Shown one piece after another: positions 62,001 to 64,000 of a DNA stretch of 64,000 nucleotides (position 1 is the stretch's first letter; the number at the start of each line of letters is the position of its first letter). Source of the DNA: [Clostridium] aerotolerans DSM 5434 (GTDB lineage Bacteria; Bacillota; Clostridia; Lachnospirales; Lachnospiraceae); the NCBI RefSeq assembly GCF_000687555.1, contig NZ_JHWJ01000003.1, forward strand, positions 124,001 to 188,000, given 5' to 3'. The notes below the pieces were generated by a model. The model saw only the letters and a program-made list of their open reading frames with translations, ran no database searches and had not been told where the DNA came from. A program made the translations under genes and the position numbers.

Positions 62001-62586
62001 GACTATTTGCGTAATCTGATATCAGCTCCCAAATTTCATCCCTTCCCTGCTTTGTTTCCGCAGAAAAAGGAATCACAGTTACATCACTTCCGATTCCCAA
62101 ACCGGTCCTCACTTGCTTAATTGCCTTCTGTACCTGGCTTCTCTTTAATTTGTCCAGTTTTGTGGCGATGATGACTGGCTGATACCCCTGATACACGATC
62201 CAGTCATACATGGTCTTATCGTTGACGGAAGGTTCGTGGCGGATATCAATCAATAAGAATACGCACTGGAGCATAGGGGATTTGTGGAGATAATTTTCAA
62301 TCATCTTTCCCCATTTTGCTTTTACCTCCAGGGCTACCTTTGCATAACCGTATCCTGGAAGATCCACATAATAAAACGCATCATTGATATTGTAAAAATT
62401 TATTGTCTGGGTCTTTCCCGGCTGGGAAGATGTCCTGGCAAATGATTTGCGGTTCATCAGAGCATTGATCAAAGAGGATTTTCCTACGTTTGATTTTCCT
62501 GCAAAGGCGAATTCCGGCTTAGTATTCTCCGGAAGCGTGCTTGTAATGCCACATACCGTTTCCAGTTCTACGGATTTAATAATCAT
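61987..62586 (-). CDS. engB: Ribosome-assembly GTPase EngB/YsxC
   Basis: 199 residues. G1 GKSNVGKSSLINALM, G2/G3 TQTINFYNI and DLPGYGYAK, G4 TKLDK, G5 FSAE. Needed for 50S assembly. It follows lon by 12 bases, the usual lon-engB pair. Confidence 0.97.
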   Translation of the reverse strand: MIIKSVELETVCGITSTLPENTKPEFAFAGKSNVGKSSLINALMNRKSFARTSSQPGKTQTINFYNINDAFYYVDLPGYGYAKVALEVKAKWGKMIENYLHKSPMLQCVFLLIDIRHEPSVNDKTMYDWIVYQGYQPVIIATKLDKLKRSQVQKAIKQVRTGLGIGSDVTVIPFSAETKQGRDEIWELISDYANSLDKE

Positions 62587-62598
62587 ATGATTTCCTTT

Positions 62599-64000
62599 CT
62601 ATTCCTGGAGAAATGCCTCCTGTAAGACCTCTGACATATGCTTGACATACACGATGGTAAGATTCCCGATAATCTCATCTGAAAGCTCCAGAATATCAGG
62701 TTTATTCTTAAATGGAACCAGCACGGTCTCCACATGTGCCATACGGGCAGCCAGTATCTTCTCCTTCAGACCACCGATCGGAAGCACACGGCCTCTTAGA
62801 GTTATTTCTCCAGTCATGGCCACCTTTGCCTTTACTTTGCGGTTAATGACCGCAGAAAGCATGGCTGTTGCCATGGTGATGCCTGCCGAAGGACCATCCT
62901 TTGGAACGGCTCCTTCCGGTATATGAAGATGGATGTCGTGCTTTTCGAAATAATTATCTGCCACCTTATAGTCCGGGCAGACCGAACGCACGTAACTAAG
63001 TGCCGTCCGGGCAGATTCCTTCATGACATCTCCCATCTGTCCGGTAAGGGATAAATTTCCTTTTCCAGGCATAACATTGACTTCGATCTGCAGGGTACTT
63101 CCTCCAACGCTGGTCCAGGCAAGGCCTCTTACGATTCCCACCTCATCATCCTCATTGACATCTTCAAAGGTTACTTTCTCTTTACCTAAGTATGTTTCAA
63201 GATTCAAATCTGTAATCTCGATGGCCTCTTTTTTGTTCTCCAAAAATTGTCTGGCAGCTTTACGGTAAACAGCACCGATTCTTCTCTCCAGCGTTCTGAC
63301 GCCTGCTTCTCTTGTATAATTGTGAATTATTTTTTCAAGGGCTTTATCTGTAATGGTGACCTGACTCTCTGTCAGCCCATTCTTTTCCCTTTGCTTTCTT
63401 ACTAAGTAATTCTTAGCAATATGGAATTTTTCATTCTCCGTATAGCTGGTTACTTCAATTAATTCCATACGGTCAAGGAGCGGCCCCGGTATGGTTGTGG
63501 TGGTATTGGCCGTAGCAATGAATAAAACATTGGATAAATCAATGGGAAGCTCTATATAATGATCCCGGAACTTTACATTCTGTTCACTGTCAAGGACTTC
63601 TAAAAGAGCGGAAGAAGTATCTCCCTTGTAATCTCTGCTGACCTTATCAATTTCGTCCAAAAGCATAAGAGGATTGCTGACTCCTGCCTGTCTTATAGCC
63701 TCTGCTATTCTTCCCGGCATAGCACCTACATATGTTTTCCTGTGACCTCTGATCTCAGCTTCGTCCCTGACTCCACCCAGACTGATTCTTACATATTCCT
63801 TATTCAGCGCCTTTGCCACAGAGCGGGCGATAGAGGTTTTACCGGTTCCTGGAGGTCCTACCAGACAAACGATAGGGCTTGTTCCTTTTTTTGTCAGCGT
63901 ACGGACTGCCAGGTATTCAAGAATACGTTCCTTCACTTTTTCAAGACCATAATGGTCCTCATTTAAAATATCTTCGGCATGGGATATGCTGTTGTTATCC
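62599..64000 (-). CDS. lon: ATP-dependent protease Lon, 5' part outside window
   Basis: 466 C-terminal residues visible; the frame is open to the window edge, so the N-terminal domain is missing. AAA+ Walker [17 protein letters not shown], Walker [10 protein letters not shown], the sensor arginine region and the protease domain with catalytic Ser in [10 protein letters not shown] and Lys in [13 protein letters not shown]. Degrades damaged and regulatory proteins. Transcribed with engB. Confidence 0.97.
   Translation of the reverse strand, partial: DNNSISHAEDILNEDHYGLEKVKERILEYLAVRTLTKKGTSPIVCLVGPPGTGKTSIARSVAKALNKEYVRISLGGVRDEAEIRGHRKTYVGAMPGRIAEAIRQAGVSNPLMLLDEIDKVSRDYKGDTSSALLEVLDSEQNVKFRDHYIELPIDLSNVLFIATANTTTTIPGPLLDRMELIEVTSYTENEKFHIAKNYLVRKQREKNGLTESQVTITDKALEKIIHNYTREAGVRTLERRIGAVYRKAARQFLENKKEAIEITDLNLETYLGKEKVTFEDVNEDDEVGIVRGLAWTSVGGSTLQIEVNVMPGKGNLSLTGQMGDVMKESARTALSYVRSVCPDYKVADNYFEKHDIHLHIPEGAVPKDGPSAGITMATAMLSAVINRKVKAKVAMTGEITLRGRVLPIGGLKEKILAARMAHVETVLVPFKNKPDILELSDEIIGNLTIVYVKHMSEVLQEAFLQE

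Overview
The window reads as a chromosomal segment of a spore-forming, anaerobic, low-to-mid GC Clostridia, most likely a Lachnospiraceae member of the Clostridium/Lacrimispora type. Evidence: early and forespore sporulation sigma genes (spoIIGA-sigE, sigG), a class III anaerobic ribonucleotide reductase, pyrophosphate-type phosphofructokinase, T-box controlled tRNA synthetases, and families that are common in Lachnospiraceae (DUF4364, DUF5716, DUF5717, DUF975, YqeG, YlmC). No prophage, insertion sequence, CRISPR array or rRNA operon was seen. Most of the window is ordinary core chromosome.

Layout. 0-4.2 kb: pfp, a PAS-GGDEF diguanylate cyclase, and a tRNA cluster with two identical tRNA-Leu(CAG), two identical tRNA-Leu(AAG) on opposite strands, and tRNA-Asn. 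4.2-6.2 kb: two divergent small genes with sigma-K-like promoters, then a stress-type short-chain dehydrogenase. 6.3-9 kb: a guanidinium exporter behind a riboswitch-like leader, a marR-paiA pair and an SRAP protein. 9.2-17.6 kb: infC-rpmI-rplT behind an attenuating leader, a tiny EamA transporter, a tandem DUF1540 protein, T-box-thrS, an AEC transporter, ilvE and a MATE pump. 17.8-25.5 kb: fucO-like dehydrogenase with its TetR regulator, a DUF1275 protein, a second MATE pump, nrdD-nrdG with NrdR boxes, and an iron-sulfur flavoprotein. 25.5-34.5 kb: SNF2 helicase, argS, efp, aroQ, yqeG, nrdR, ylmC and two membrane proteins. 34.6-43.2 kb: metNIQ methionine transporter preceded by a Met/Cys-rich leader peptide and terminator, pepV, yqeY, prfC, coaBC and coaX. 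43.3-50.4 kb: sigG, the sigV-rsiV lysozyme-response pair, sigE-spoIIGA with a Spo0A-type promoter, and T-box-valS. 50.5-56.1 kb: a three-gene operon (DUF5717 solenoid, DUF5716 actin/Hsp70-fold protein, TPR protein) of unknown function. 56.2-64 kb: malic enzyme, DUF4364, a 2-hydroxyacid dehydrogenase, a polar amino acid ABC transporter, engB, and the 3' part of lon, which runs off the window.

How genes work together. nrdR (32.4 kb) encodes the repressor expected to bind the paired boxes in front of nrdDG (24.8 kb). The sporulation cascade is represented by the Spo0A-type spoIIGA-sigE promoter, sigG, and putative sigma-K-dependent small genes at 4.4-5.1 kb. The guanidinium exporter and its leader form a self-contained detoxification unit. 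The two most novel items are the metNIQ leader, which looks like ribosome-mediated attenuation with a methionine-rich peptide (normally a SAM riboswitch or T-box role in Firmicutes), and the uncharacterised DUF5717-DUF5716-TPR operon. All assignments come from reading the sequence and recalling families; no database search was possible.
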